From positions 3,224,001 through 3,288,000 of the forward strand of contig CP126125.1 of the NCBI GenBank assembly GCA_030123525.1: DNA of 64,000 nt. Reading direction: 5' to 3'. Below are positions 61,696-64,000 of this stretch, one piece after another. A program made the translations under genes and the position numbers. The notes under the pieces were generated by a model. That model did not search any database. It was not told the DNA's origin and saw only the letters and a program-made list of their open reading frames with translations. Numbering within the stretch: the stretch's first letter is position 1; each line of letters opens with the position of its first letter. The stretch is from ELB16-189 sp018266435. GTDB lineage: Bacteria > Bacteroidota > Bacteroidia > Cytophagales > Cyclobacteriaceae.

Positions 61696-63927
61696 ATGAA
61701 GACCCTTTATTTGAGTGTTCTTATGCTGCTCAGCCTCCCGGGGTATTCTCAACTTCGTGGCCTTCAAATCAAAAAAGCAACCTCGTCCATAAAGGTTGAC
61801 GGCATCATGGATGAGCCCGATTGGAAAGTAGCCGATGTGGCCGATCATTTCAAACAAATGTTTCCGTTCGACTCCTCATTTGCCATCGCTCAAACCCAGG
61901 TGCGCATGACCTATGATGACCGAAACATTTATGTGTTTGCCGTTATGAATAATCCTCAACCAGCACGAAAATATGTAACTCCCTCACTCAGGCGTGACTA
62001 CCGGGGGCCAGGCAACGATGGCTTTTCGCTTGTGCTCGACACCTACAAAGACAAAACAAATGGTTTTTTGTTTGGTATAAACCCTTATGGCGTGCAACGT
62101 GAAGCGCTGTTGACCAACGGAGGCAATGATGATCTTTCATTAAGCTGGGACAACAAATGGTTCAGCGAAGCCAGGATGTTAGGAGACTACTGGGTATGTG
62201 AGATGGCCATTCCATTTAAAACCATCCGTTTCAAAGAAGGCCTTTCTACATGGAATATTAATTTTTATCGCATTGATAGTCATCATGCCGAGCAGAGTAG
62301 CTGGACACCCATTCCGCGGGTTTACTCGCCCACGGTATTGGCCTTTAACCGCGAACTGATTTGGGACAAGCCGGTAAGTCATCCGGGTGGAAATGTTTCA
62401 ATAATCCCGTACGCTGCCGCTCACAATATCAATGACTATCAAAATAACTTACCAGTCGATCGTGCACCTTCAATTGGTGGCGATGGTAAAATTGCTATTG
62501 GACCGGCTTTGAATTTAGATCTTACAGCCAATCCTGATTTTTCGCAAGTAGAAGTTGACCAACAAGTAACCAACCTGAGCCGTTTCGAAATTTTTTATCC
62601 GGAGAAAAGGCAATTTTTTTTAGAAAATGCCGACTTGTTCGGAAGCTTTGGGTACAGCAATATGCGGCCATTTTTTTCAAGGAGAATCGGTGTTACCCGC
62701 GATCCTACCATCGGTCAAAATATTGAGAACAGAATTTATGGTGGTGCCCGTTTAAGTGGCAAACTTGACAACAACTGGCGTATCGGGCTCATGACAATGC
62801 AGGCAGCCGAAAACCATACAATCAATCTGCCCTCAATCAATTATTCAGTAGCCGCCATTCAGCGAAAAATTTTTACGCGGTCAAACCTTGGGTTGATGCT
62901 CATTAATAAACAAGCCTTTCACGATTCGTCAACCAAAGATTTTAAAATGCTGCCCAACCGGTACAACCGTTTAGTGGGTGTTGATTTTAATCTTGGCAGT
63001 AAAGACAACAAATGGAATGGTAAAGCATTTTACCACCACTCTTTTGATGAACAGAAAAAAGACAGTGCATTTTCATCTACTGTTGCTTTGACCTACAGCA
63101 AGCCTAAAATAACCTGGGACATTTTAGTTCAGGGGGTTGGCGCCAACTTTAATCCGGAAGTTGGCTATTTGCCTCGCGCACGGTTTAATCGCTTCGCTCC
63201 TGATTTTTTTTACTTCTGGTATCCAAAATCCAAAGTGATTAACAACCACGGTCCCGGCATGGATGCCGATTTCATCGGCAATGACTTATTCGGCATTACC
63301 GATGCCGACTATAATGTGTGGTACAATATCAATTTTCAAAACACGGCCACGTTCTTTGTACGAATCCGGCAGGATTACGGGCTTGTATTTTTCCCTTTCG
63401 ATCCGGCTTTTCCTTCTGACCCGGCAACGATTAAAAATCTGCCTTTTAAGTCACATTATTATTGGAACTCAGCCATCATTAATTACCAATCAAATACGCG
63501 AAAAAAACTATTCTTCAATTTTCAGGCCCGGCTTGGGCAATACTATAATGGAGACCGAGTAAACATTGATGGTAACTTCAGTTATCGGCTTCAGCCTTAC
63601 GCAATAATTTCAGTTGATTATTCCGTCAATCATATTTCTTTGCCCTCGGCATATAACAGCGTTGATTACCTGCTCATCAGCCCGAAACTTGATTTTACCT
63701 TTTCCAGGAAACTATTCTGGACAACCTATTTTCAATACAACAACCAGATCAATAACGTAAACATCAACTCACGCCTGCAGTGGCGTTTCCGACCGGTTTC
63801 AGATCTGTACATTGTTTATACCGACAATTATTTTGCTTATGCCAATACCTCAGGCGATTTCTTGTACATTGGTCAGCCCAAGTACCGTTCGCTGGTGATC
63901 AAACTGACGTATTGGTTGAATTTGTAA
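61696..63927 (+). CDS. DUF5916 / CBM9-like outer-membrane protein
   Basis: This is a 743-residue protein with a signal peptide (1-18, ending GYS/QL). Residues ~25-220 are a carbohydrate-binding family 9-like domain (IKVDGIMDEPDWKVADVADHF). A DUF5916 beta-barrel-like C-terminal domain follows (NPDFSQVEVDQQVTNLSRFEIFYPEKRQFFLENADLF), rich in alternating aromatic residues up to the final SLVIKLTYWLNL. Such proteins are common outer-membrane proteins in Bacteroidota with unknown substrates. It is the last gene, with 73 bases of AT-rich sequence after it. Confidence 0.88.
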   Translation: MKTLYLSVLMLLSLPGYSQLRGLQIKKATSSIKVDGIMDEPDWKVADVADHFKQMFPFDSSFAIAQTQVRMTYDDRNIYVFAVMNNPQPARKYVTPSLRRDYRGPGNDGFSLVLDTYKDKTNGFLFGINPYGVQREALLTNGGNDDLSLSWDNKWFSEARMLGDYWVCEMAIPFKTIRFKEGLSTWNINFYRIDSHHAEQSSWTPIPRVYSPTVLAFNRELIWDKPVSHPGGNVSIIPYAAAHNINDYQNNLPVDRAPSIGGDGKIAIGPALNLDLTANPDFSQVEVDQQVTNLSRFEIFYPEKRQFFLENADLFGSFGYSNMRPFFSRRIGVTRDPTIGQNIENRIYGGARLSGKLDNNWRIGLMTMQAAENHTINLPSINYSVAAIQRKIFTRSNLGLMLINKQAFHDSSTKDFKMLPNRYNRLVGVDFNLGSKDNKWNGKAFYHHSFDEQKKDSAFSSTVALTYSKPKITWDILVQGVGANFNPEVGYLPRARFNRFAPDFFYFWYPKSKVINNHGPGMDADFIGNDLFGITDADYNVWYNINFQNTATFFVRIRQDYGLVFFPFDPAFPSDPATIKNLPFKSHYYWNSAIINYQSNTRKKLFFNFQARLGQYYNGDRVNIDGNFSYRLQPYAIISVDYSVNHISLPSAYNSVDYLLISPKLDFTFSRKLFWTTYFQYNNQINNVNINSRLQWRFRPVSDLYIVYTDNYFAYANTSGDFLYIGQPKYRSLVIKLTYWLNL

Positions 63928-64000
63928 ATTGAAAATTAACAGACCGATAACAATTCTTTTCTGTTGAATGTCAGGTGTTTAGTAAAAAGTAATTAGATGT

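Overview
The window comes from a member of the Bacteroidota, most likely the Cytophagales. The evidence is a secreted protein with a type IX secretion (T9SS) sorting domain, a TonB-dependent receptor with a carboxypeptidase-regulatory N-terminal domain, a DUF3822-coaD gene pair, a Bacteroidota-type 30S protein THX, weak or absent Shine-Dalgarno sequences, and many Bacteroidota promoters (TAnnTTTG at -7, in the best cases with TTTG 19 bases upstream). No rRNA, tRNA, CRISPR array, phage or intact insertion sequence was seen. The DNA is mostly chromosomal housekeeping sequence with one accessory island at about 26.7-35.8 kb.

Layout. 0-6.7 kb: a truncated ABC permease, a secreted protein commonly named asparagine synthetase B, a small lipoprotein, a 1334-residue beta-propeller protein exported by T9SS and a DUF1573 protein. 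6.7-10.6 kb: NUDIX proteins, coaD, pyrE and a YdeI-like protein. 10.6-13.9 kb: an ABC exporter of the YbbA/YbbP type. 14-20.8 kb: a complete tryptophan operon, trpEGDCFBA on the minus strand, headed by the gene for ribosomal protein THX and a leader-peptide attenuator with three consecutive Trp codons. 20.9-24.1 kb: SGNH esterase, sialidase-like protein and MFS permease. 24.3-26.6 kb: Crp-type regulator, YceI protein and pirin. 26.7-28.5 kb: a MITE-like inverted repeat, a MEST-like alpha/beta hydrolase and an unknown protein. 28.7-35.8 kb: a one-direction cluster of five AhpD/carboxymuconolactone-decarboxylase (CMD) paralogues with a TonB receptor, an MFS transporter and an N-terminal remnant of a cobalamin-independent methionine-synthase-like enzyme.

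36-39.7 kb: an S9 peptidase, a CoA-pyrophosphatase-like NUDIX protein and a TPR lipoprotein. 39.8-44.3 kb: hisGDCB, with a second leader-peptide attenuator (four consecutive His codons) and without hisHAFI. 44.3-48.6 kb: cupin, hydrolase, PD40 propeller and acyl-CoA ligase on the minus strand. 48.6-49.2 kb: an unexplained non-coding stretch. 49.2-52.7 kb: an orphan paaD, a TPR protein and a DEAD-box helicase. 53-56.6 kb: beta-lactamase-fold hydrolase, Tat-exported sugar isomerase-like protein and SDR. 56.8-58.4 kb: a soluble histidine kinase with two tandem STAS-like proteins. 58.6-60.9 kb: kdnA-kdnB for 8-amino-Kdo of the LPS core. 61-63.9 kb: trmN6 and a DUF5916 outer-membrane protein.

The main findings are the two classical attenuators (trp and his), neither of which has an obvious ribosome binding site. 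The trp leader ATG directly abuts the THX stop codon, so a ribosomal protein gene appears to be the first cistron of the trp transcript. The five-paralogue CMD island is the best candidate for an undescribed pathway.
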